A program made the translations under genes and the position numbers. From an uncultured Pseudobdellovibrionaceae bacterium (GTDB lineage Bacteria; Bdellovibrionota; Bdellovibrionia; Bdellovibrionales; JAMPXM01), in contig CAKQVW010000001.1 of the NCBI GenBank assembly GCA_934277865.1, positions 1-45,556 of the forward strand: a stretch of DNA of 45,556 nt, in the 5' to 3' direction. The first letter of the stretch is position 1; each line of letters opens with the position of its first letter. The notes beneath the pieces are model-generated. The model was not told where the DNA came from, ran no database searches, and saw nothing but the letters and a program-made list of their open reading frames with translations. Below, in pieces: positions 33,337-40,299 of the stretch.

Positions 33337-33942
33337 TCACGCATTACTTTTGGGGCGCGCAACCACGACTTGTCCGGGGCGAACGAGCCGATCGTGAAGC
33401 TTGTAAGGCTTTTTGAAGACTCGCGAGATATGTCCCTCGGGGAACTCGCCCGTTTCTTCGCTGCTCAGCGCCTCGTGAATCAAGGGATTGAACGCCGTAC
33501 CGAGCGCCGGTTGTTCTTCGACTCCGTTTCGGATCAAAGTTTGTTTCAACTCGTGAGCCGTGAGTTCGATTCCTTTGCGAAAAGCGGCGGCGTTCTCCGG
33601 TGTGTTTTCTAGGGCCAATGCGGTCTCAAAAATGTCGACGACACCGAGGATGTCGACAACGAGGCGTTCTGCGCCATACTTGCGCAGATCCGAACGTTCT
33701 TTGATGGAGTTCTTTTTGTAGTTTTCGAACTCGGCGTACAGGTACAAAAAATCTTTGCGGACTTTTTCAAGATCGGCCTTCAGCGACCCGCTGTCAGCCG
33801 CCGCCGCGCCGTCTGCATCGACGGCTTCCCCGGCAGCCTGATCGGCACCGGGCTGCGTGTCGTCGGAAAGTCTGCGAATTTCCTCAGGATTGAGATTGTG
33901 GTTTGCGCCTTCGGATTGGTTTGTTTTCTTTTCGTCAGCCAT
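33337..33942 (-). CDS. grpE: Nucleotide exchange factor GrpE
   Basis: The 201-residue protein releases ADP from DnaK. The N-terminal 50 residues are acidic and disordered. A long helix follows (about 50-95, with LYAEFENYKKNSIKERSD), then a beta domain with HEALSSEETGEFPEGHISRVF and GYKL-like KPYKLHDRLVRPGQVVVA at the C-terminus. Length is normal. It is placed between hemW and the dnaJ-like gene on one strand; 30 nt separate it from hemW and 17 nt from dnaJ. I see no CIRCE element upstream, so control through HrcA is not supported here. Confidence 0.95.
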   Translation of the reverse strand: MADEKKTNQSEGANHNLNPEEIRRLSDDTQPGADQAAGEAVDADGAAAADSGSLKADLEKVRKDFLYLYAEFENYKKNSIKERSDLRKYGAERLVVDILGVVDIFETALALENTPENAAAFRKGIELTAHELKQTLIRNGVEEQPALGTAFNPLIHEALSSEETGEFPEGHISRVFKKPYKLHDRLVRPGQVVVARPKSNA

Positions 33943-33972
33943 TTAGGCATTATGGGTTCGAGTTTCAGAATG

Positions 33973-35259
33973 TCAAACTTCCGAGAGCGATAGTTTATCG
34001 CTCTCTAGAAAAGTCAGTGCCTCGAAGACGCGATCCGCTAACGGTCGGCCCTTGGGCGTGAGTCTCCACCCGCCGTCACTATTTAAGCCGTCACTTTGTG
34101 CGATGCTTGCGCCAAATTTCTGAACGAGTCCGCTCTCGACAAGGGGCGCAAGCCGACGATCAAATTCGTTCAAGAGCTGGAGTCCACCTTCTTGCCCAAA
34201 TTTTCGCAAGACCGCACCGCAGCTGAGGCCGCTGAGGCGTCGTAAACTTGTGTGTGAAAAATCCGTCAGTAACTCATGAAGCGCGAGGATCTCTCGCCGC
34301 TGTTCAGGGAACTCGCTCCAGAACTGTTGGCCACGAGCGCGTTTGAGTTCGTCTCGGTAGCTGCGGATCGTCGCGGGGTTCCAAAAGCGAACGCCCCATG
34401 GACTCTGATGACTGGCCCAGTTCGGAAGGTAGCTATGGGCCCCAATGCCAAGTCCCCAGTAGGCACCATCTGTCCAGTACAATAGGTTGTGCTGGGACTC
34501 AAAACCCGGCTTTGCAAAGTTGGAGACTTCGTAACAAAAAAGGCCGCCCGATTTCAGCTCGTCTTCAATCACTTCAAACATTTCTGCTTGGTGTTCGTCT
34601 GAGGCGCGGCCTTTGTTGAGGGGATGGCCCGAAGGAACCGTTAAATTGTAGGCGCTGACATGCGACGGTTGAAACTCCAATGCGCGTCGAACATCGTCGC
34701 GCACGTCCGTCACCGTTTGACCTGGAAGACCGAAAAGCAGATCAAACGAGTAGTTCACGCCCTTATTGGCTAATAGCTCCAAGGTGGCGATCGTTTCCGC
34801 CACCGTGTGTTTTCGCCCGGTGACCTGAAGTTTGCTCTCGTCAAAGGTCTGGGCGCCGACAGAGAACCGCGTGATGCCGATACTTAAAAACTCTTCCAGC
34901 GAGGCGGCCGTGATCGTGCCTGGGTTAATCTCAAGTGTGATTTCGGTTTTTCTGTCTTCGAACGCTGCCCCACTGGCGTCCACGAATCCATTCATTGCAA
35001 TACCCTTGAGGATCGCTAGAATTTGAGAGGGGCTGAAGAGGCTAGGAGTACCGCCCCCAAAGTAAAGAGAGTGTACTGGAGTCGTCTTTGGCCAAAGTGA
35101 GTCGCGAAAGGCCAGAGTTCTGACCCGCAGTTCTTCCTCGATAAGTGAAACGTACTCGTCCGCTGGAGGAAGATCTTTGGCCTCAAATTTGACGAAATCA
35201 CAATACGTGCAAATCTGCAGACAATAAGGGATGTGCACGTAAAGACCAAAGCGACTCAT
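33973..35259 (-). CDS. hemW: Radical SAM heme chaperone HemW (HemN-like)
   Basis: The 428-residue protein starts MSRFGLYVHIPYC and has the HemN/HemW motif CLQICTYC (Cys13, 17, 20), followed by FGGGTPSL. A C-terminal HemN-type winged domain is present. HemW binds heme and delivers it to respiratory enzymes; it is often mislabelled coproporphyrinogen oxidase. True HemN has a longer N-terminus, so HemW is preferred. I chose the ATG at 35259 because it gives the family N-terminus. It is divergent from the M16 peptidase gene with only 9 nt between the start codons. It leads into grpE and the dnaJ-like gene. Confidence 0.9.
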   Translation of the reverse strand: MSRFGLYVHIPYCLQICTYCDFVKFEAKDLPPADEYVSLIEEELRVRTLAFRDSLWPKTTPVHSLYFGGGTPSLFSPSQILAILKGIAMNGFVDASGAAFEDRKTEITLEINPGTITAASLEEFLSIGITRFSVGAQTFDESKLQVTGRKHTVAETIATLELLANKGVNYSFDLLFGLPGQTVTDVRDDVRRALEFQPSHVSAYNLTVPSGHPLNKGRASDEHQAEMFEVIEDELKSGGLFCYEVSNFAKPGFESQHNLLYWTDGAYWGLGIGAHSYLPNWASHQSPWGVRFWNPATIRSYRDELKRARGQQFWSEFPEQRREILALHELLTDFSHTSLRRLSGLSCGAVLRKFGQEGGLQLLNEFDRRLAPLVESGLVQKFGASIAQSDGLNSDGGWRLTPKGRPLADRVFEALTFLESDKLSLSEV

Positions 35260-35268
35260 GGAGATCAC

Positions 35269-37962
35269 ATGTCCCAAAAGCGCGCCGTTAGCAAGTCCCC
35301 ACGAGTTTCTTCTGGAAAATCCGTGAAATTTAAACTGAAAAACGGGCTGGATGTCCGCCTGGTGCCCTCGACGAAGTCGCCAGTGGTCTCGGTACAAATG
35401 TGGGTGAAAACCGGTTCAGCTGACGAGCGTAAGCACGAAGAGGGGATCAGTCATTTCATCGAACACTTGCTGTTCAAAGGAACACGCAACTTCAAGGTCG
35501 GCGAAATTGCCAAAACTGTCGAAGCCAGCGGCGGCGAGTTGAACGCGTGGACCAGCTTCGATCAAACCGTCTTTTATGTGAACATCTCCAAAGAGTTTAC
35601 CAACACCGCGTTGGACGTGATCTCGGACATGATGGGGTTTCCGTTATTTGATCCCAAAGAGATCGATGCCGAACGCGAAGTCGTTCTCGAGGAGATCAAG
35701 CGCACCAACGACAATCCTTCTCGAAAAGGCAGTCGGCTTTTGTTCTCAAGCGTTTATAAAAAACATCCCTATCGGCTGCCGGTGATCGGGCGCCCCGAGA
35801 TCATCAAGACAGTTAAGCCGATGACGCTGAAAAAATATTTTAAAGAGCGTTACTCGGCTAAAAACATGGTGTTGGTGGTCGGCGGGGACTTTGAAACCAA
35901 GTCAATGAAAGCAGAGATCACTCGTCGGTTCTCCGAGCTTCCTGGTGCGCGAGTTCGTAAGGTGAAACGGGCTGTTGAACCGCGCCTTTCGCCCAAAGCG
36001 TCTCGAGTCTTCGTCGAGAAAGCAGATGTGAAAGCGACGCAGCTCTTTATTTCTTGGCCAATTCCTAGCGCGAAAAATAAAGAAATCGCGGCGCTCGAAA
36101 CTTTGGGGTCGGTGTTTGGCGGCGGGGCCTCCAGCCGTTTGGTGCGTTCACTTCGCATCGATTCGGACTGCGTGACGTCGACGGGATCGGGCTGTTTTAC
36201 CTCGAAGGATCAGGGGTTTTTCTCGGTCTCCGCGCAATTGAATCCATCGCGGCTGGCGGAAACACTGGAAAAGCTTCGCAGTGAAATTGTCGGACTTCTG
36301 ACCAAACCCGTGGAAGAGGAAGAGATTCACCGCGCGGTAGTCGGTGTTGAAAGCGGAGAATTTTACGGCCTGGAAACAGCCGATGGACTGGCAAGAAAAG
36401 TTGGGTCTCTGACCACCTTGCTTGGTGATCCATCTGAATTTGAAAAATACCTCGCAAGGGTTCGTGCGTTTGACGCAAAGACTGGAACGGCAACGAGCTT
36501 AAAGTATCTCGATCCATCGCGCGCTTATGCCGTGTCGCTGGTCCCGGATTCTGAAGACGAAACCCAAGTGGCGCACCTGTTATCGGACTTCTTGGCCAAG
36601 CTGAACGCAGATTGGGCCACAGCCAAAAAAGCACTCGCCAAAGGGAAAACAAAGGGATCAGCGAAGGCTCGTGGACAGAAGAAGAATCGTGCTGAAAAAC
36701 CGTGGCACCCGGTTGCTGACGGGAAAATTCAAATTGAACGACGTACGCTGAAGTCGGGGCTTAAAGTCTTGGCGCGAGTGGCGCGTTCAACGCCAGTTGT
36801 CTCTGCTCAGCTGGCCTTCATGGGTGGTGGCCGCCTGGAGCCAGCTCATCAAGCCGGTTTAACAGAGCTTCTCAGTCGAACATGGACGTCCGGCACGAAA
36901 GAATTCAACGAAATTGAACTCATCAACAAAGTCGAAGCCGAAGCTGCAAGCCTGTCGGCCTTTGGTGGTCGGCACACAAGCGGCATTTCGTCACACATGC
37001 TTTCGCGCAGTGAAGCGGCCATGCGCGAACTTTTTGTTGAATGTCTCTTGGGGCCGGTCTTTGACGACGCCATCGTCACTCGCGAGAAGACGATGATGCT
37101 GGAAAGCCTTCGCATGCGTGCGGATAAACCGGGCGCAATTGCGGGACGTCTGTTCATGGAAACCATGTTTGCCAACCATCCCTATGCCATTGATTCTCTT
37201 GGTACGGAGGCGTCGCTATCAGGAATCGGAGCAAAGGATCTTGCAACCTATCAGAAAAAGATGATCTGCCCGGCAGACGGTGTGTTTGTGCTGACGGGTG
37301 ATGGCGATGTAGATGCCTGGTGTGAGACGCTCGAACAAGCGACGATGCCGCATAAGACCCTTCGTACAGGGTTTCAGAACAAACCCTATCGTTGGCAGTC
37401 CGCAACGGAAGTTCGTAAGTTTCACGAGATCAAAAAAGAGCAGACAACGATTCTCATTGGATGGCCCGGTATCACGATCGCGGATCCACGACGATACGCA
37501 CTGCAAATTGCACAGGCGGTTCTCGGAGGGCAGGGCGGTCGTCTTTTCATTGAACTTCGAGACAAAAAATCTTTGGCCTACAGTGTGGGGCCGATGTCGA
37601 TGGAAGGTGTTGACGCTGGGTACTTTGGTGCTTCGATCGCGTGCTCTCCGGAAAAGGGAGAGACGGCGATCTCAATGTTAAAAGACGAGTTCAAAAAACT
37701 TGCGGAGAATCTTTTGGACCAGTCGGAATTAGATCGTGCGGTTCGTTACCTAATTGGAAGTCATGATCTTGGTCTGCAAAGAGTGTCGTCAGTCGCTTCG
37801 ACAATGTTGTTTAGCGAGATTTATGGAATCCCCGCGGAGTCGGCATTTGACTACGCCAGTGCGATACGTGCTGTGTCCCCGAAAGACGTGCGCGATCTGG
37901 TTGCGGAGCTACTAAAAACCGAGCCTGTGATGGCAGCGGTAGGTCCAAAAGCACCTTGGTGA
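35269..37962 (+). CDS. Two-unit M16 family zinc metallopeptidase
   Basis: The 897-residue protein has two fused M16 halves. The first holds the inverted zinc motif HFIEH (62-66), with a downstream EREVVLEE segment supplying the distal Glu. A Lys/Gly-rich linker (about 455-485) leads to the second half, which lacks HxxEH (AGLTELLSRTW at that place) and should be the inactive partner that closes the chamber. There is no signal peptide, whereas many Gram-negative M16 enzymes are periplasmic. It probably degrades short peptides in the cytoplasm. The ATG at 35269 has GGAG five nt upstream; the reading from 35233 would extend across the hemW start. Confidence 0.9.
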   Translation: MSQKRAVSKSPRVSSGKSVKFKLKNGLDVRLVPSTKSPVVSVQMWVKTGSADERKHEEGISHFIEHLLFKGTRNFKVGEIAKTVEASGGELNAWTSFDQTVFYVNISKEFTNTALDVISDMMGFPLFDPKEIDAEREVVLEEIKRTNDNPSRKGSRLLFSSVYKKHPYRLPVIGRPEIIKTVKPMTLKKYFKERYSAKNMVLVVGGDFETKSMKAEITRRFSELPGARVRKVKRAVEPRLSPKASRVFVEKADVKATQLFISWPIPSAKNKEIAALETLGSVFGGGASSRLVRSLRIDSDCVTSTGSGCFTSKDQGFFSVSAQLNPSRLAETLEKLRSEIVGLLTKPVEEEEIHRAVVGVESGEFYGLETADGLARKVGSLTTLLGDPSEFEKYLARVRAFDAKTGTATSLKYLDPSRAYAVSLVPDSEDETQVAHLLSDFLAKLNADWATAKKALAKGKTKGSAKARGQKKNRAEKPWHPVADGKIQIERRTLKSGLKVLARVARSTPVVSAQLAFMGGGRLEPAHQAGLTELLSRTWTSGTKEFNEIELINKVEAEAASLSAFGGRHTSGISSHMLSRSEAAMRELFVECLLGPVFDDAIVTREKTMMLESLRMRADKPGAIAGRLFMETMFANHPYAIDSLGTEASLSGIGAKDLATYQKKMICPADGVFVLTGDGDVDAWCETLEQATMPHKTLRTGFQNKPYRWQSATEVRKFHEIKKEQTTILIGWPGITIADPRRYALQIAQAVLGGQGGRLFIELRDKKSLAYSVGPMSMEGVDAGYFGASIACSPEKGETAISMLKDEFKKLAENLLDQSELDRAVRYLIGSHDLGLQRVSSVASTMLFSEIYGIPAESAFDYASAIRAVSPKDVRDLVAELLKTEPVMAAVGPKAPW

Positions 37963-37966
37963 AGTC

Positions 37967-37992
37967 CGAACCTATTTGAGGTTCGTCTCAAA
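37967..37992. other. Two mutually exclusive small hairpins after the M16 gene
   Basis: CGAACCT (37967-37973) pairs with AGGTTCG (37979-37985). TTTGAG (37975-37980) pairs with CTCAAA (37987-37992). The two stems share bases and cannot coexist. No U run follows, so a standard terminator is not supported. Confidence 0.4.
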
Positions 37993-38124
37993 CTGAAACG
38001 CACCAATTGTTCATCCGGTCGAAGGTCGAAAATCACAACGACTTTCGTCCGGATTCTTTGACAATCCATGCAGAAATTTTCGCACAGACTCCGTAGAATA
38101 TAAGGAGGAAGCGGATTTGCGCGT

Positions 38125-38766
38125 ATGGGGAAGAAAAGTTCGTCAAGTCAGAATACAAGTGGCTCTGGTCTCGTGCTCTCGACCAGCGAATACTTCGTTC
38201 ACGCTGTGGAGATGGCGTTCCACGAACGTCAGTTCAGAACCTTTCCATCGGCTCAATCCTATCTCGTCAAACTTCTCGAGTATTACGTGCCGGCTGGAAA
38301 TCTCTTCGATGAAGTCGACGACAGCGGCCGTCGCCGCCGTTCGACGCTAGCGGAGTCCTATCTGAAGGCGATGAATGCGGAACCCGCACTCCGCGCTGAC
38401 ATGCTCAAAAAGCTTGCGGACCGGGCGCTCTACATCGCGGGCTTCTTTAGTGACTCTTTGCAGCGGAAACTGGTGGACGTCGACTACTACCAGGAAATGG
38501 GAATGACCGCCTACAATGTCCTTGCCGATTCAAGTCGTGAGGACACGACGGCGAAAGTCTATCGCGAATTCGCGACAAAATTTCTTAGGTTCACCGAAAT
38601 TCTTTCGACCATCGCCTTGCAGTCGCGGGTGCAGGACGAGGCCAATATCATGCGCCTGTACGAGACTTATGCAAAGACAGGTTCGGATATGGCACGTGAG
38701 AAACTCCTGGAGCGTGGCCTCATCGCCGTTCCGTTATCTGATCTGAAAAAGCCGACAAAACAGTAG
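38125..38766 (+). CDS. Conserved-looking protein of unknown function upstream of tatB
   Basis: I do not assign a family to this 213-residue protein. It is soluble and mostly helical, with no signal peptide. After a Ser-rich start (5-18) come LSTSEYFVHAVEMAFHERQF and a central region rich in Leu, Tyr and Ala helices (about 85-185). It ends with a Lys-rich tail. An AGGAGG at 38103-38108 is 16 nt before the ATG, longer than usual, and no other in-frame start lies between. It ends 32 nt before tatB on the same strand, so it may share its transcript. Confidence 0.75.
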   Translation: MGKKSSSSQNTSGSGLVLSTSEYFVHAVEMAFHERQFRTFPSAQSYLVKLLEYYVPAGNLFDEVDDSGRRRRSTLAESYLKAMNAEPALRADMLKKLADRALYIAGFFSDSLQRKLVDVDYYQEMGMTAYNVLADSSREDTTAKVYREFATKFLRFTEILSTIALQSRVQDEANIMRLYETYAKTGSDMAREKLLERGLIAVPLSDLKKPTKQ

Positions 38767-38798
38767 TCCGCCATCCTGCGGAAGACTATGCTGGGAAC

Positions 38799-39125
38799 AT
38801 GTTCGATATAGGCTTCGGAGAAATGATCATGCTGGCGGCGATCGCTCTTATTGCGATCGGCCCTAAGCAATTGCCCGAAGTTGCACGCACGGTCGGTAAG
38901 CTCATCGGAGAATTCAAAAAAGCCGTCGGCGATGTCACGGACACGGTGGCGAATGCCAGAAACGAAACTGACCGTGCGCTTCGCAATGTGAGTGATGATC
39001 TCATCAAGTCGATCAAAGAGGCTCAGCAAGCCAAACCGATCGAGCCATTGCCCGATCATCCAGGCGATTCAGAGTTTGTTCACGTGGACCCACCAGCAGA
39101 CGATAAGACCGACGGAAAGAGCTGA
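38799..39125 (+). CDS. tatB: Sec-independent translocase protein TatB (TatA/B family)
   Basis: The 108-residue protein has the TatB start MFDIGFGEM, with the conserved Glu8, one membrane helix (about 9-20), the hinge GPKQLPEVARTVGK, an amphipathic helix (about 25-50) and an acidic tail. TatB with TatC recognises twin-arginine signal peptides. MFDIGF and the length favour TatB over TatA; a separate tatA is not seen here. Its TGA overlaps the tatC start by one nt. Confidence 0.9.
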   Translation: MFDIGFGEMIMLAAIALIAIGPKQLPEVARTVGKLIGEFKKAVGDVTDTVANARNETDRALRNVSDDLIKSIKEAQQAKPIEPLPDHPGDSEFVHVDPPADDKTDGKS

Positions 39126-39874
39126 TGAAAGACGCGCGGGAAGATAATCTCACACTTGTCGATCATCTCACGGAGTTGCGTGATCGTTTGATCAAAGCCG
39201 CCTGGGCGGTTGCTCTCACGACAGCGGTCTGCTTTTATTTCTCCGAGGCTATCTTCAATCTGGTTCGACACCCGATTCAGGCACATTTGCCGGAAGGTGG
39301 ACTCGTCTTCACCAATCCGATGGATAAGTTCATTGCTCACATGAAACTCTCGGTGGTGGCGGGAGTTATTCTCGCTTGTCCTGCGTGGCTCTATCATGCG
39401 TGGATGTTTGTTGCGCCCGGACTGTACGCGCATGAGAAGAAGTATTCCCTCGCATTTGTGACGGCGGGTATTGGGCTCTTTCTCTCGGGTGTTGCGTTTG
39501 CGTATTTCCTCGTACTTCCAAGCGCCTTCCAATTTCTTTTCAATTTTGGTGGGTCGGTCGACAAACCGCTCATCACGATCTCGGAATACATGTCGTTTTT
39601 TGCCACGATGATTTTGGTCTTTGGCGCCTCGTTTGAGTTGCCCCTGATTTTGGTGGCGCTTGGGGCTTTGGGGATCGTTTCCAGCGACACGCTTCGAGAA
39701 AAGCGTCGGTACGCGATTGTCGCGCTGGCCACCATTGCGGCCGTCATCACGCCGCCGGATGTGCTCAGCATGATGATGCTTTTGGTGCCTCTTGCGGCCC
39801 TCTATGAGATTTCGATTTTGATCGTACGCGTCGTCGAGCGTCGACGAACGCGAGCCCTTCAGCCACTGGCGTGA
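39125..39874 (+). CDS. tatC: Sec-independent translocase protein TatC
   Basis: This is the 249-residue six-helix receptor of the Tat pathway. Signatures include LVDHLTELRDRLIKA near the N-terminus, the FTNPMDKF loop, and the ALGIVSSDTLREKRRYAIV segment, then ATIAAVITPPDVLSMMML near the C-terminus. Length is normal. It is coupled to tatB through a TGATG overlap. Confidence 0.96.
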   Translation: MKDAREDNLTLVDHLTELRDRLIKAAWAVALTTAVCFYFSEAIFNLVRHPIQAHLPEGGLVFTNPMDKFIAHMKLSVVAGVILACPAWLYHAWMFVAPGLYAHEKKYSLAFVTAGIGLFLSGVAFAYFLVLPSAFQFLFNFGGSVDKPLITISEYMSFFATMILVFGASFELPLILVALGALGIVSSDTLREKRRYAIVALATIAAVITPPDVLSMMMLLVPLAALYEISILIVRVVERRRTRALQPLA

Positions 39875-39956
39875 ACCACAATCTGAGCATCGCACTGCGC
39901 CGCGCTACTGTTTTTATCTCGACTACGTTGGACTTGGTTCGGCAGACTTAAGTCGT

Positions 39957-39970
39957 TAGGCCAGGGCCTA
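39957..39970. promoter_or_regulatory. Palindrome upstream of the histone gene
   Basis: TAGGCC (39957-39962) and GGCCTA (39965-39970) form a perfect inverted repeat with a 2-nt centre. It lies 25 nt before the histone start codon, at a place where a promoter or operator would be expected. I cannot place a convincing -35/-10 pair around it. Confidence 0.4.
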
Positions 39971-39995
39971 TTCGGACTAAAGTGGAGGAATCATC

Positions 39996-40190
39996 ATGGC
40001 TGATGTTCTTGTAGTAACGAGCAAAGTTAAGAAACTCATCAAAGAAAAAGGCGAGTGCAACACGTCGAGCGAGACAGTGGATGTACTTTCTAAGGCAATC
40101 GAGCGCCTCTGCATGAAGGGCATCGAGAGCGCAAAAGCAGACGGCCGCAAAACCGTCATGGCTCGCGATATCGTTATCGATCATTTGTAA
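39996..40190 (+). CDS. Bacterial histone-fold nucleoid protein
   Basis: The 64-residue protein is a single histone fold: helix 1 (about 8-18, SKVKKLIKEKG), a long helix 2 (about 23-49), and a short helix 3 after GRKTVMARDIVIDHL. The RKTV loop followed by D and a C-terminal hydrophobic residue is the signature shared with archaeal histones (RKT near helix 3). The sequence pattern matches, from memory, the abundant histone of Bdellovibrio bacteriovorus, which packages the nucleoid and binds DNA in an unusual mode. GGAGG lies 8 nt before the ATG. It is a stand-alone gene with its own terminators, consistent with high expression. Confidence 0.92.
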   Translation: MADVLVVTSKVKKLIKEKGECNTSSETVDVLSKAIERLCMKGIESAKADGRKTVMARDIVIDHL

Positions 40191-40195
40191 ATGTC

Positions 40196-40216
40196 GTTTG
40201 GGCCGGTGGCCCAAAC
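40196..40216. other. Stem-loop just after the histone stop
   Basis: GTTTGGGCC (40196-40204) and GGCCCAAAC (40208-40216) form a perfect 9-bp stem with a 3-nt loop, 5 nt after the histone stop. No U run follows, so it may protect the mRNA 3' end or assist the terminator downstream. Confidence 0.55.
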
Positions 40217-40261
40217 TGCTATTCGCGCATGGGCGCAAAAGAGATGCCCCTGTGTCGATTC

Positions 40262-40299
40262 AGCTCGGCTCCCCTCGAAAAGAGGGGCACCGGGCTTTT
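40262..40299 (+). terminator. Rho-independent terminator of the histone gene
   Basis: AGCTCGG (40262-40268) pairs with CCGGGCT (40290-40296), including one G-T pair. A 2-nt internal loop follows, then CCCCTC (40271-40276) pairs with GAGGGG (40282-40287) around GAAAA. TTTTAT follows on the plus strand. Its end overlaps the ligA stop codon from the opposite strand. Confidence 0.75.

Noticed and set aside
33943..33972. CIRCE-type heat-shock operator before grpE
   Set aside because: The TTAGCACTC-N9-GAGTGCTAA repeat is not present in the gap or just upstream.
39080..39895. 271-residue minus-strand frame opposite tatC
   Set aside because: It is a shadow of tatC with no ribosome site or protein-like pattern.
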